Part shown: positions 1 to 45,610 of the stretch, piece by piece
Layout: every line of letters starts with the position of its first letter
How positions within the stretch are numbered: the stretch's first letter is position 1
Source: Pleodorina starrii
Taxonomy: Eukaryota > Chlorophyta > Chlorophyceae > Chlamydomonadales > Volvocaceae
DNA length: 64,000 bases
NCBI GenBank assembly: GCA_030267565.1
Contig: BRXU01000015.1
Coordinates: 929,001 to 993,000 of the forward strand
Direction of reading: 5' to 3'
Program-made: the position numbers and the translations under genes
The notes under the pieces: model-generated
What the model was told of the DNA's origin: nothing
What the model saw: only the letters and a program-made list of their open reading frames with translations
The model's database searches: none

Positions 1-199
1 CATTCAGCCCATCCGATCAGGGTCGAGATCCCAAGGCCCGAATTTTAGTGTGCAGTGTGCATCCCGGGATACGGTGCCGAATCCGCTGACGATCCGCTGA
101 CGATATCACCGATTCGTCTCATTCGCCGATTCGCCAGCAGAAACCAAAGATGAGGCGCTCACTGCCCTCCTCCGCGGTATCTAAATTACCGGTACCCAC

Positions 200-3100
200 C
201 TCCGCCATATTGAGCAGCATCGCAATCGCCACGAACAGCACCAGGCTGAGGGCCGACACCACCGCGTGGAGCACGTGGGGCGTGGAGGTGCAGCCTGTAT
301 GCCGCCGCCGCCGATGCAGCAGCAGCAGGTGGTAAAGAGGTGCGCAGGGGCGGGGGGGGGGGGGTGTTTCCTTGGGTGGTAGAAAATTCCTGGTTACTGT
401 GTTGAAAGTTGGTAACCCTCCAGTAAAAGACACTCCCGGTGAGCCTATTTAGGTTCGGGTTCGAATCGCAGTGTCGTCCGCAATACTCGGTGTCCTCCTC
501 TCTGTTTAGTGGGTAATTAGTTCATTGCGCCTGCCGTGCAGCGAGAGCAAAACGGTGGCGCCAAGGGTTAGGACTGTCCAGCTCGTCCCAACGGATTTCA
601 GGACCTCGCATACAAGGCGTACGCAGACGCCTGTGGGCACCGCGGGTGGCTGCAAAGGCTGCGCGATCGGGCGGGGGGCACATAGCTAGTGGCCGGCGAG
701 GCAACAAAGCACGCGGGAGCACGTCTGTCGTGTGCGCCACCCGCAGCGCAAAGCAGGGCACTCACTGTAGCTCGGGAATAGGTTCATGTAGAGGCGAGGC
801 CCTGCGTCCCCTGAGTAGTTGCAGCTGATGCCCAGCTGCGCGAGTGCGGCACCGGCGGGGCATGGGGCAGGGGCGGCGGCGTGTCAGTGAGGACCGTATG
901 TCGCACATGGAGAACGGAGGGACCGATAAGCGTTCTGGGGCAAGGCACATTCGTGCGCAAAGCCGACCAGATCAAGGCTAACACACGGCCGTGCGCCAGG
1001 ATACTCGTATGCGCCGCGACCCCGCAGCGCCCACATGCGGCACACCCCGGCCTGCACCGGGACCCCCGCACGCACGTACCTGTAACAGGTTGAGCGAGGC
1101 CACGTCAAAAGCCTGGAAGAAGACGCTGCTGAAGACACGCAGCACCTGGATTGGCCACACGACGGGGAACTTGTGCTCCTTGAAGCACCACGCCACCCAC
1201 ACGCACAGCCCCACGTTGCCCATCAGCAGCGCGACCATCGAGTACAGCACCGCCAGGTATGCCCCGTAACCCTGCGGAAGCGGGAATAGGCGAAATGGCA
1301 GTGGGGGGTAGGCAAAGCCTTCGTACGCGGCCCAGCCCGGGTTCATTACGGCCCCGATGAGCCCTGGCGAAAAGCGCGCGTTTGACAAAAACCAATGACA
1401 CACGCAGCGGAGGTCAGCTGCAGCGCCGTCGCCGATGCCGTTTCACCCCAGTTGCCGGATTGCTGTCACCAGGGCTCAAGAGTAATTACACGCGGCTGAA
1501 TGTCTTCTCGCTGTCCGCTGACCATTCCATGCGGGCCCGAAACGGTGTGATACGGACCCACTGGTTTCGTAGGGCATCTTGCTTATTCTTAGTTTTCCAG
1601 TTGCGGTAATCCCTTCTTTGCTCCCCTAACGGCCAAGCATTCGTGGAGCTGCCCGCTGTTCCGTTGCCAGGTTAAGAGGGTGGGGCCGTGTGTCCACCCC
1701 TTGAAGGGATGCCCATGTGCGATCCTATGCGACCCAGACCCCAGATCGCGGTGCCCGATGATGGGTGGGGTGCCAGCAGCAATGCTCCAGGGAGCACCAG
1801 CACACACTCACCAGGTCTGACAGCCAGGTGAAGTTCAGCACGCCGACCACCACCCATGCCCTGCAGGTGTTACAGAACACGGGAAAGGTTGGGGCCTGGC
1901 ATCACCGAGGTCTTTCAATGAACGCGCAGTTGTGCCTGTGTCACAGTACCTTCCGGGGGGCACAGATAGATGAGGGTGCTTACACCATTTAAAGCCGACG
2001 CCCCCCTCCCGCCACATACACACACGCGCGCGTGCGGCTAGGGTATTGTGGCGCTAGGTCTGGGCAAAGCACGCTTAGGTTCCGGTGGTGCGTCGACCGT
2101 ATGGTGCTCGCTGTTGTGCTGCTATGGGGCGCATGGCGTGGCTGCTCGCTTCACGACGACACCCACGTTCCATTGGGATTGATACTCCAGCCCTGCTTGG
2201 CCGGAGATATCAGGCAGGTGAACAGCTGCCATGCATCCAGCAGGATCTTCAGCAAAGTCCATCGAATTTTGATCCGTGTCTCGCTGTTCTCCTTGCTGTG
2301 GGGGAACAACAAGGCGAGGGGCGAGCAGGCAGACGGGAGGATTTTTACACGTGTGTTCTCCGTGGCGCGTCACCCTCCCACCCCACACGGGCCGTCAACG
2401 TGTCATCAAGCAGCTGGACAAGTGTGCTCGGCAGCTAATAACCAGAGGACAATGCAAGGAAGCACATGGAGGGCGGCGCGGCGTGCTTTGCAGGCTCGCC
2501 ACGAGGAAGGGCCTTTGGGGTTGACTCATCGAATTACTAAGTACGGCATAACCCACCTCAAGGTGAAGAGGACGCCAAAGATGCCATTCTGCACATGAGG
2601 GTTGACGTTCAGGCGTGGCGCATTCAGACAGGCTAATTTGACATGGAGTTTAGTGGAATTTCAGATTGCCGCCGCCGGGTGGGTCATCGACCATGAGCGG
2701 TGTTGTGTATTTTGAAGGACCTTGCAAGGGTAGGTCCCGCATACCGGGGACTTCTCGTATCGTACTGTCGAACATAATCCAGTGTAACCAGATTAAAATC
2801 CGAAAGGAGCATTGTTACGACAAGTCACCATGGGCTGTGTCGAGGTTGAGGGCGCCGCACGCCGCCGGAACACGGCGCGGACTGGCAAAAGCTGGCTGCA
2901 GAATATCGCATAACGAGAGTGCGTTCTAGCGCAGAAGCCCAAAAATGCGCTCTGTAGCTCAGAACATATCTATCCTTATGGCGCCGAAGCCGACACCCAC
3001 CTCCAAGGGTGACCTCCTGTCGAGGAGGTCCTCACCCTGTCCCTCTTGATGTTCCCGTTCGGCGCTACAATATGCAAGGAAGGCATCCCGAGAATAGCAA

Positions 3101-3237
3101 CACGTCTTCAAAATACACACGATGTCATGACAATGAATAACAGAGCGCAGGTCCTCACAGCTGGCGTTAATTCGCAGTAGTAAGAGTCTCTTTTCCTTAA
3201 CTGGTTCCAGTCTGACTCTCGCAAGCGCCAAGTACAC
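200..3237 (-). CDS. TmcB/TmcC-like PAS-family membrane protein, N-terminal part (runs off left edge)
   Basis: Seven exons are visible: 3001-3237, 2557-2588, 2167-2295, 1812-1860, 1080-1271, 766-835 and 200-294. Phases agree at every junction. The product starts with a hydrophilic segment ending DLLDRRSPLE, then NGIFGVLFTL, a helix with WTLLKILLDAWQLF, a TM segment followed by FKEHKFPVVWP, FQAFDVASLNLLQ, a Cys-containing loop (ISCNYSGDAG) and STPHVLHAVVSAL leading into another TM helix. This is the N-terminal multi-pass region of TmcB/TmcC-like proteins, which carry PAS domains further on; the PAS part lies outside the window. The gene at 12,258-45,610 is a tandem paralogue with matching exon lengths. 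The start codon is uncertain: the first exon is open back to an ATG at 3237, but a good acceptor lies near 3073, so a further upstream exon is possible. A hydrophobic open segment at about 525-640 looks exon-like but is bypassed by the in-phase junction 766/294. Confidence 0.83.
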
Positions 3238-6200
3238 CTCAAGGAGACCATAACGCGTGCTTAATACAAAAGCGAGAACGAACGCTGACGCGAGCCGTTC
3301 CCGTCTTGTATGGCTTGCAACCGCGTCAGAATCTCCCGCGCGCCTTCGAGGCGCTGCTGGGGCTTATAATAGCTTACCGCGCGCGAACTGAAGCAGAAGA
3401 TCGGGATGAAGCAACACTTCCAGCGTAGCTCGACCCTCCGCCGCTGCCAGAGAGCATTGTCAAGCTCGCCTGTCACAGTGCTCACTCCTTAATAACTTGA
3501 GCGCTCTTCAAAGATCGTTTGAGGTAGGCTTTCTAAATTGAGTCTTCTAACTTAGTCAAAAAGCTGGCCCGGCTGGCCCTGCTGGATAGGGCGCCAGCCG
3601 CTGCAGGAAAACTGTTAGGTAAACATTCCGTATCTCTTTAATGCAACCCAACTGATTGAAAAGGACATCTTGTATACAGAGGCAACGCAACCTACACGGG
3701 TGGAGATAGCGTAAGGGTCAAGTTGTTCGAACCACTATATGCATGCGTCATGACCTGTATGGAAAAAAGAAATATTTTGGTTCACAAGGGCTTCGGAGGC
3801 TCGTTCTCAGTTGCCTTTGTCGTACCGTACGTATCTTCACTACTTGCCACCAGGCCGGCTGTGAATAGCGCCTGAAGTTGTGCGTAATAGTACACACCAT
3901 TTAGAAACTGCTGGCAGGACTAATATGTAAGATTTTTTCTTGTGGCGTGCCGCCCGTTCACAGCGAGTGTTGCCTTGATGTATGCTCATAACACTGCGAT
4001 ATTCAGCGTGATAAAATATTATTACAAGTTGATGATATATGTGTACACTGTAGTGTACACTGTATGTTGGCTGGCTGGGTTTCGTTTTGTCCTGTCGCTC
4101 GTCCATAACAAGGAATTATCATCCCGTGCCAAAAACACACCAAAAAAGCTGCACAGATGGAAACAAATAATAATTCAATCCAACTCTTACATCGCAGTTG
4201 GAGGCGAGACGAAAACGATGGTGCTATTCCTCTGGACTCAACAGTCGAGCCGCTCAGGAGCGCTCGTTGATACAGCCGCGTGAACATCATTGTGAATCTG
4301 TAAGGAATAACAATATACCAGAGGTGTATTCTGCGACTGTTACGCAGGGTTACGGGCAGGTTACCGTAGAAACAAACATCTGTTTTACTGGTACGGTGAA
4401 GCGGTTTCGGGCATTACGCGCCATGTGTGAAGCTAACTACATATCGTGGTTGCATAATTGTTGGAGTTTTCACCTCAGGATTCAACTGCCATTTGCGATG
4501 GAGTATTCGGTGCGGGGAAGCCGAAGGCTCATCATCAGGTCTGAAGTTTGCCCCTATTCAGTAGCCCCAATGTAGCTCCATATTCAATTGCCCCAAGGTG
4601 CAGTTCTTAAACTCGCCTGGAATCATGGCAGGCTTTGCATTTATTATATACTGGCGCTTCGATGGCGTGCGTGTTCCTGTTGTGATGAAGTGCTTTCCTT
4701 CCCTGTGCTTTCCTTTGAGAAGTCGAGGAGCCGCACAGTCATAAACCAGTAGCGTCCCTATTGGAATGGTTCGTCACCGTTCGGTCTCAGGGCCCTGGCC
4801 GATACCGCGGGCGGGGTCTGCACGCTGGCTGAAGGGCCTGTCAGCCGGGTTGAGGGGCTTCTGGGGTGCCTCGCGCGAGAGGACGCCAGACTCGGCAATG
4901 GCTGCTGCCCTGTGCCCATGGGTCGAGGGACGGAAGGCCGCGCTCGAATTTCATGCTCATACCTACCTCCTCTGTCCTCATCCCCCGATATATATATAGG
5001 CAATGCCCTCTGATTTTGCGTTCGCGCCGAACTCCTCCCAGGGCAGGTAGTACCCGTTGTCGCCTCGTTGTTCATTTACATTTTACGCGCACCATCAGTT
5101 CTCGTTTGCAATCGTGGCTAGGACTACGCAGGCTAGCCTCGATCTGCTCTTGGCTGGGGCCACGCACGTGGCGGGTGCTCACGATTGTACGTAGGAAGGC
5201 TAGGATGGCTCACCGTGTGCAACAGTTGGTCCCGAGGGGCCAATGGGTCCGCAATCCTTTTCCATTCCCCCCCCCTTTGGAAGCCATCGCTGCGCGGCGA
5301 TGGCAGGCGATGGCTTCATGTTGCTCGTCTTTGCAACCAGGACGGATGTATGAGCGCATCGAGGCATTCGTAATGGCAATCGCTTACCTGTGTCCTATTC
5401 CTAGGTATTTTTCGGCCAAGAATGGGAACCCTATCTACGTTTCCTGCTTCCGTATATATGCAACAAACCCTACCGGTCCAAGATGCGTTGATATGGTACG
5501 CGTGATGACTGCATAATAGGGTTTACTTTTCTTTGCTTGCAGGAAGCAAGGGAATCGAAAAACTGTATATGTTTCACTACTCAACGGTTTCTGGGACGTT
5601 TCCGGCTTATCAAGCGCTTTGTTCAGCGAGAAAGGGTCCGATATGGCCCGTAGTACCTTCTCAAATATAGGACACGCGTTCATTTATATCCTGAACCAGC
5701 ACTTTTAACAGTTGTCCAAGTTTCCAGGTACGGCTTCAACGGCCAGCCTTGGCAACTTCCATTTTGCAGCTCGACGCAGGATGTACGTGTTCTTGTGTTT
5801 CCGACCCAGAAGAGCAATCGCACCGTCCTGAACCGTTTCATTGGTTCAAGTGTTTGCGCGCGTCCTATGGATGTCCCGATTCTGTCTTGTGTAATGCGAT
5901 GTACTTCTGCACAAGAGGCTGCAAGTCCTGGTTCGTTCTCTGATCATATGCAGGCGGCCAGGCTGGCACCATGCACACACATACCGACATACGCACGGCC
6001 GCACGGGTACATACAAGGCCCTTCCGGGCGGCACCCATGCACCCGGCCATCCCCTCAACTTCCCGTCCCCGCCCTCCCCCCCGTACGCACCCAGCTCCGC
6101 ACGCACCCAGCCCCGCACGCACCCGCCCATATGCATCCACCCACCCACCCCCGTTCGCACACCCCTCCTACTCATCCACCCACCCACCTACCTTCGAGAC

Positions 6201-7518
6201 GGATGGAATGCATGTACGTACAATCTTGCCTATTGTTCTCCTCCGGTGCCTCGCTCGGTGGACGACACCATGGAAATAGCTGGATGGGTCGAGCACTCTC
6301 CAGAAGCTGCAGACACAGGCGGGTCCTGTGGGGGCCGGACATCTTGCTGCTGATGGTAAACAGAGGGGTGAAGGAGGCCTGCAGGAGGTCTGCAGGCTCG
6401 CGGGCAAGAACAACTTGTCGTCTCGTGTCATGGGGACACCGGCACGCAGAAATGCAGGTTGCGGAACTCACTCCCTGCAGATCACAAGCACACCGCAAGT
6501 ACCTACCCCATCCTGCCATTCTCGCTGACACGCTGGGGATGCACAACGTAGCATGTCAGAAGTGTTGCCTCGCTCCGTGCTCCAGCTCTGTTGCAGCGAG
6601 CGGAAGCATAGTTCTTTATGCGTACGTAATCCCTCGGTTTCCATCCGGCGTTGCTGGCTGCCCGATGTCCCAAGTGAATGCTTTTGCATTCACTACTCCG
6701 GTTACAGCAGGGCCCGCGGCGAACGGACGTCGTCTGCATGGTGGACCACTGCAGGTCCTTTTGCACTGCTAGCTACCTTTCGGTGACTGCAGGCGGGTGA
6801 CGCCGATCAGGCTTCTGACCTGGATGGAGAGGCGGACTTGATCTCATCCAAATCCATCCCTGAAACCCTAAGTTCCGGATTCCGGCTAAGATATATTTCC
6901 TCTCCAAGGCCGGTGCGTGTGGGAAAGGGGCAACGGATGGCTGGCGGGAGAGAGCTAAGCCGGCTTATGCGCGGCGTTCCACATCAGACCGACGCACGGC
7001 GGCGGCCTGGCACGCTGGCAGCCGCCTTCTGATGATGAAGAAAGCAAACATTGCGCAGTTTGACAACTAACTCTGCCCGCCCGCTGCCTGCTGGCAAAGC
7101 CGGAGCAGCGGCAAAGGCACCAGCGAGGCAGAACGCGCACTTGGCACCGATAGAATAGATAGATGCTAACCAGCCTGGAGCCGCCCTGCACGGAAACTGC
7201 CGGCCATCCGTTACGCTTCTTGCCGAAACGGCCCACAGCAACCGAAAAGTCACGAAGGCATCCAATACCGTTATGTTTATGGCACGCACTTAGACGACTA
7301 GTCGTACGTCTTCTTGCCGCCTGAGATTATAGGCTAAAGCAAGCGAGGCGCCTGGAATCGTTTGCCGAAATGAACATTACAGAAATGCTCGGCCCACCGT
7401 TGGATAGTTAAGGGATGATGCAAGTACGGCGTACGGAAAGGGCGCGAAAGGGAGAGCATCGGAGGCAAGGTTGTAAGCTCGACACCGCAATAGACCCCTT
7501 CTCTCTCAACTGCTACAA
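3238..7518. other. Gene-poor stretch, no supported gene
   Basis: I find no exon chain with consistent splice phases on either strand. The longest open stretch, on the plus strand at 5795-6772, is rich in His/Pro/Thr because of CACC/CCCA simple repeats at about 6050-6190, and it shows no domain. It is probably intergenic and may hold the promoter of the gene starting near 3.2 kb. Confidence 0.5.
6050..6190. repeat. CACC/CACCCA-rich simple repeat
   Basis: Irregular C-rich, purine-poor tandem motif (cacccacc, cgcaccca) that keeps several frames open and produces spurious Pro/His-rich reading frames. Confidence 0.6.
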
Positions 7519-7523
7519 TTACA
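7519..7523 (-). terminator. Candidate TGTAA polyadenylation signal of the recombinase gene
   Basis: The plus strand reads TTACA, giving TGTAA on the minus strand about 170 nt after the recombinase stop codon. TGTAA is the usual poly(A) signal of volvocine algae. A second copy lies near 7375. The motif is short, so chance occurrence is possible. Confidence 0.4.
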
Positions 7524-7691
7524 GAATACATCCAGCAAGGGAGACCGAAGGTATCCCTCGGTTCAACGCCGTCAACAATCGCCACCCACCCACCCAACAG
7601 ACGCAATCAGAGGAAATACACGGCACGGCCACGAGGCGTCACCGGGGATGGTTAGCCGCATAACAACGGAAACAGCAATCCAACGCCCGTA

Positions 7692-9052
7692 TCACTTGGA
7701 AACGGATCCGGACGTCAAATGCCGCGACGGGTCCAGGTACCGCTGAAGCGTGCCGAGCGACCGCATCTGTCCGAGCTCCAGGAGGCCGGCCGTGGGCACG
7801 CCCACCGAGCGCGCGTGCTGCAGCGCCCCGCGACGGAAGCTGTGGCAGGTCTCCCCCTCGTACAGGCCGGCGCCCTGCAGGTGGAGCCGCAGCCGGGCGG
7901 ACAGAGCCGCACTCCCAAGCGGCCGCTCGGAGAAGCCCGACTGGTTGGGCTCCAAGGGGCGGAACAGGTAGCCCTGCACGGGCCACCCGCCCCGCCGACA
8001 GAAGCCCAGGTACTGTGCCAGCGTCCGCACGAAGCAGAAGCCCATCTCCTCAACGGGGGCCAGGCGCACGGGTGGGGCCCGCCGCCCTTGGTACGTCTTG
8101 GTACCGAGCTGGGAGACGACCAGGTGGAAACCCGCCGGGTACGCCTCCCACGGCTGCAGCAACGCCAAGGGGAAGCCGCCGTACGGCCGCCCCACGTCCC
8201 TCGGGTCGCGGAAGTCCCCAAGGGAAAGGCGCCCGCAGTCATGGCCCCGGGTGGTGGTCAGCCACATGTACATGAAGCACAGCAGGTCGCGCAACAGCAC
8301 CAACCGCGCGAGCCCGTCGGCGGCCCCGGCGCTGATGTAGAGGTACACCACCAGCCGGCGGTACTTGGCCAGGGTCAGCGGCACGGCAGAGCGTTCCTGG
8401 TAGCCCGCATTGCCCGACTGCCGCTGGTACCCGCGGCGGTAAATGGTGACGTCGCTGGAGAGGCAGGGGTTGCCCGCCCCCGTCTGGGGATCGTACACGC
8501 CGCGGCGACCCAGGAGATCGAACTGGGTCGACAGGAACGACAGCTCGGAAAGGATGGCACTGGGGCTGGGCCGGCCGGTGGAGTTGCGACCCCGATGGGC
8601 GGAAGTCCAGTGCTGCTCCATGTACACCAGCACCTGCTCGGGGGTGCAGTCCATCAGCTGGCGGCCACCGCCCCACTGCCGCAGCCAGAGACTGAAGTTC
8701 TGCAGCGCGCGCTCCATCTTCTCGCGGGTGCTGGCAGCGTAGGCGCAGGCCTGGACTCCGCGCACGGAGGCCAGGCCTTCGACCATGTAGGACTGCAGGT
8801 GCTGGGGAGGGGCGGGCACCACGAGCCCCTCCTGCGGGTGAGCGGAGTCGGCCAGGCGCAACCCCGCTAACGTAGGCGGGGATGCCTGTGGGGAGCAAAA
8901 CACAAGGCGAGTAGACGGTCATGGGTAAGGCGTACAGGAAGGAGCGGATTGACCGCGTTTGGGCAGCCCTCAGAAGCCTGGGAGGCACTCACCGAACCGG
9001 CGGCCGACGGGGGCAGAGGCAGCCCAACTCCGAGCACTGGTGGCGCGATCAT
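7692..9052 (-). CDS. Tyrosine recombinase / phage-integrase-like protein (Crypton- or DIRS-type mobile-element enzyme)
   Basis: Two exons, 8993-9052 and 7692-8885, join in phase 0 across a 107-nt intron with strong sites (GTGAGT donor, CCCCACAG acceptor), giving 417 residues. The N-terminal half (about 30-190) is helical and resembles a core-binding (SAM-like) domain. The C-terminal half carries the tyrosine recombinase signature: Arg233 in TTRGHDCGRL, Lys283 in GTKTYQGRR, His368-x-x-Arg371 in CHSFRRGAL, and nucleophile Tyr403 in LGTLQRYLDP. In the usual LGH-x-S-x-x-TxxRY block the His is replaced by Gln (LGQMRSLGTLQRY). Enzymes of this family cut and rejoin DNA through a 3'-phosphotyrosine. 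No reverse transcriptase or RNase H lies nearby, so it looks like a solo element: a Crypton-like transposon or a DIRS remnant. The start could lie further upstream in the same frame (ATG at 9151). The reading frame is intact, so it may be recent or still active. Confidence 0.85.
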
Positions 9053-12000
9053 GGAACTCGCAACCGGGCTGGTGAGAGTCGCCCAAACCTGAGTGTTAAA
9101 GATAGGAGGTTTAAAGGAGATCAGAGCATAGGTCAGGAGACACAGTTGCAAATGGCATCTCCGCCCATCTCTGATTCAAGGGCGGCGCAGGAGGTTTTCT
9201 TACCTGCTCTTGAGACACGGGCAAACCGCCGCCGTACAGAAGACTCATTTCAGCCGAAGGGGCAGCGTGATAGCTGGCGACTGGTGCTGGTATCAAAGGA
9301 CAACCAAACCAGTGGGCTGGCGATAAAATCGTGCCCCAGACGGTGTCGCCCGACCACGTTAGTCAATGTACGGTTGGGAGGAGTGTCGTTTAAGCAGTGT
9401 GTATTTCAGCCGCTACCGGCCCTCCGCGCGCCGTCATACTTCCTTAGACTGCAGCCACAGTGAACAGACATTGACAGAAGTACGTAATAATAAGTCCACA
9501 TGACAGTGATCAAAATAGCACGCGCATACGCACAATAGATAGCCCGAAACGGCTTACGGACGTCTCCATGCAGCGAGCAGCGGATCCGCTGCCACGCCCA
9601 GGCGCGTGAAGGGTAGAACCTCGCTGTATGAATGAATGCATTACGTACATTCAGTACGGCACGCTCATCAGCAGTGCATACAACAACATCCACCGCGTGC
9701 ACGCAGGCCGCGCCTTTCGTCGCCATCAACTGCACGCGTCCACTGCACGCACATAACGCACGATAGATTCGTGCGGTACCAGCGATGTTATCGGACACGA
9801 TTGATTGCGCGCGGTTGCGTCCGCCGCGCCCGCATCACTCAAGATAGAGTTCCATTGAGCCAGCAGCTGCCCATGCATACATGCCCGCCGTTGCGTCAAG
9901 CCAAGCCTGCCCGCTGCCGCATCCCCAGCGGCGCTTGCGGTACGTTGCGTTCTTCTCGCGTGCTCTCGGCGTGCTCTCATTCTCATCAACTCTTCCCAGC
10001 CAAGCACGTGCTGTCGCTGAAACGCACGCAATGCCGCCGGCGACCGACGGGGTAGGTAGCTTCCATTGACATCCGTCTGTTTGCTTGATCATTTGCTTCG
10101 TTAGGTAAGCTGGACCATCCACCTCCGACCTGACATACACACATACTTTCCCCATTCATCACTCATTCGTCCATCCACTGCCGTCCGTCCATCCACTCCA
10201 CGCCCTGACCCTCAAGCACGACGCATGACCGTACCGCATTCACTCTCCGCCCTCTACCCTACCTGCTGCCCCGCCCCCACATACGTACACACACGCACAA
10301 ATCTTGCGCCCGCCCGCCCCCGCAGTTGCCGCAATCTCCTGTTCGCAGGCGAATGAAAGGATGGAGTGACAACTAACGCGACAAGGACTTCCCCACCGAG
10401 CAATGCGCGCTTAGTACCTGGCGGTGGGCACAGGCATGCTCAGTCGCACAGTGCAGGCACGACGGCGGCACAAATCGAGCTCTATATCTCGATTGGTTCG
10501 GGTGCAGCGAGGGAGCGCATCAAAAGCTCCGTCTATTATTCATTTATATATGAATAATATCCGGTACCGTATGTTCGTGCTGCACTGTGCACGGAGGATG
10601 TACCGGTATGTAAGGGCGGGCATGTACGTACGTACAGACACCAACACATTCGCAACAATCTATTTCTTCGTTTCGTCTCAGGCTCCACTGCTTAACGAAG
10701 TACACAGCAAACAGGATGCCAGCCACCACCACCAGCCGGGCCACCCACACAGCCCAACCTGGTCGCGGCCGACCAAGGCTTTGTCGCTGGGCCGCGCGGC
10801 GGGCGGCCCTCGCCTTCCACGCAAATCTGCCATCCGCGCACCCGCAAACCCGCCCGCCGCCCACCCAGCAATGCGGCGCCAAACGTGCAGCGCAACGGGC
10901 GAGATGGAAACGCAACAAGTCTCAAACACCCAAGGTGCGATGTCTGCATAGGAAGTTATTGGGGCAGTGTAAAAGCAAGGATCAATCCCACGCAGCGGTT
11001 AGTTTACGATACTCATCCATCTTCATTCGCAAACTGCGTGCCGACGGACCGGCCCGACAGGTAGAGCGCAAGCCGGCGCGAGCCTTCCAGGCGCCTCTGT
11101 CGCGCGCGCCTCCAAAGGCGCACTCACATACCAAATGCAGCCAAACAGTGCACTCCGTCAAGCAGAGGGAGCCGTATTTGTCGCCAATATGTTCCATCGA
11201 CATGAGAAAGTTCACTTCTGTTGACCGCCCGGCGGAAGCCAACCGACAGCGATGGTAAGCACGTGCGTTGGTGAGCAGTTTACCAATTCTGCTTTGGCGG
11301 CAGCGGTGGCAACAGCCCCCCGCGCCGACGGTGTCGGCTGAGGGAGGACGGACTTACGAAAGCTGCTGGTGCTGGCGGCAATGAGGTCATCGTATAACGA
11401 TTGACCGAAAATAGGGCAACCCCGCCCACCACCGCCGATGCATTCATTCGTCCCAGTGCAAGCGCGCGTCTGCACGTGTGCGTGTGCGCGTGCCTGCAAG
11501 CCCGCGTTACGCGAGCACGCAACGAACCCGCGTCCGCCGGCCCAGAAGCCAGCATGAGGCCACTGTGGATGGAGCGCCTTACTTTGGCTGAGAGTCGAAC
11601 ACAGTCGCCGACCTGCCACAGATACATGCGCAAGCAAGTAAGGGAGTCCAACCGAGGAGTGCGGGGACGGAGTAAGGACAGACGCAACTTACGATTGTAT
11701 GTTCTACGAAAGAGCTGGAAACAGCTTTATGGGGTAGGGGCATGCATTCGCTGCTACAGCATATCTGCTTCCAAAGCCGTGAACATGCAGCAGCGTACTT
11801 GGGCGCCTGTGGCGTCGTCCTGGCTGGTAGAGCTGGGGCCATTACCGGCGGCCTGGCTCAGATTCGGTATGATATGGCGCCCGCATCGCACTCCAGGCAT
11901 GGCAGGCTTGCATGCTACGCCGTCCTACGCCCTCACGTACGTCGGTCTGCCAATCTTTTAGTCTATTTCCTCACACGCGCAGTCCGCTGATGAAGGTGAT

Positions 12001-12257
12001 GTATTCAACGCTACACTATCGCAGCGTGAGCCTTACTACGTGTGCATAGTAGCATCTGTTCGTGGCGTGCACGCACCCGATCTCCCTCGCATCGACCCAC
12101 GGCAAGGCCAAGCGGGCAAGAGCTAGGCTAGCACCAGAAGCCGCGAAGGTCGGCGATAGAAGCGTACCTAGGACAGCCCCTTAATAACACGCATATATGT
12201 ACGCCATACTCACCGCACGCTGGTGGTCGGATCGACACACACCATGCTTCCGAGCCC
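9053..12257. other. Stretch between recombinase and giant PAS-family gene; weak exon-like signals only
   Basis: Apart from the weak candidate near 10.6-11.9 kb, I see no supported gene. The region 10,140-10,330 is pyrimidine-rich. It should contain the 3' untranslated region of the large minus-strand gene that stops at 12,258. Confidence 0.4.
10600..11880 (-). CDS. Possible unrecognised gene (few exon-like segments)
   Basis: Three minus-strand pieces look like exons but could not be joined with confidence. 11132-11217 is flanked by an acceptor (CAACAG) and a GTATGTGAG donor and encodes EVNFLMSMEHIGDKYGSLCL. About 11350-11410 encodes QSLYDDLIAASTSSF before a GTAAGTCC donor. About 10640-10760 encodes a clear membrane helix (VARLVVVAGILFAVYFVKQW) followed by basic residues. 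Function unknown. They may belong to one small membrane protein gene, be remnants, or be chance. Confidence 0.22.

Positions 12258-45610
<33,353 letters not shown>

Noticed and set aside
522..641. Hydrophobic minus-strand segment (VLKSVGTSWTVLTLGATVLL) as an exon of the left-edge PAS-family gene
   Set aside because: It can be entered in phase from 766, but has no GT donor before a stop. The direct junction 766/294 gives the expected STPHVLHAV sequence, with the same exon length (95 nt) as in the paralogue.
5795..6772. 325-codon plus-strand frame
   Set aside because: Its middle is CACC-repeat-derived His/Pro/Thr sequence, with no domain and no plausible splice context.
7719..8870. 383-codon plus-strand frame opposite the recombinase
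   Set aside because: Antisense shadow of the GC-rich recombinase exon. The minus strand has the catalytic motifs and a matching spliced first exon.
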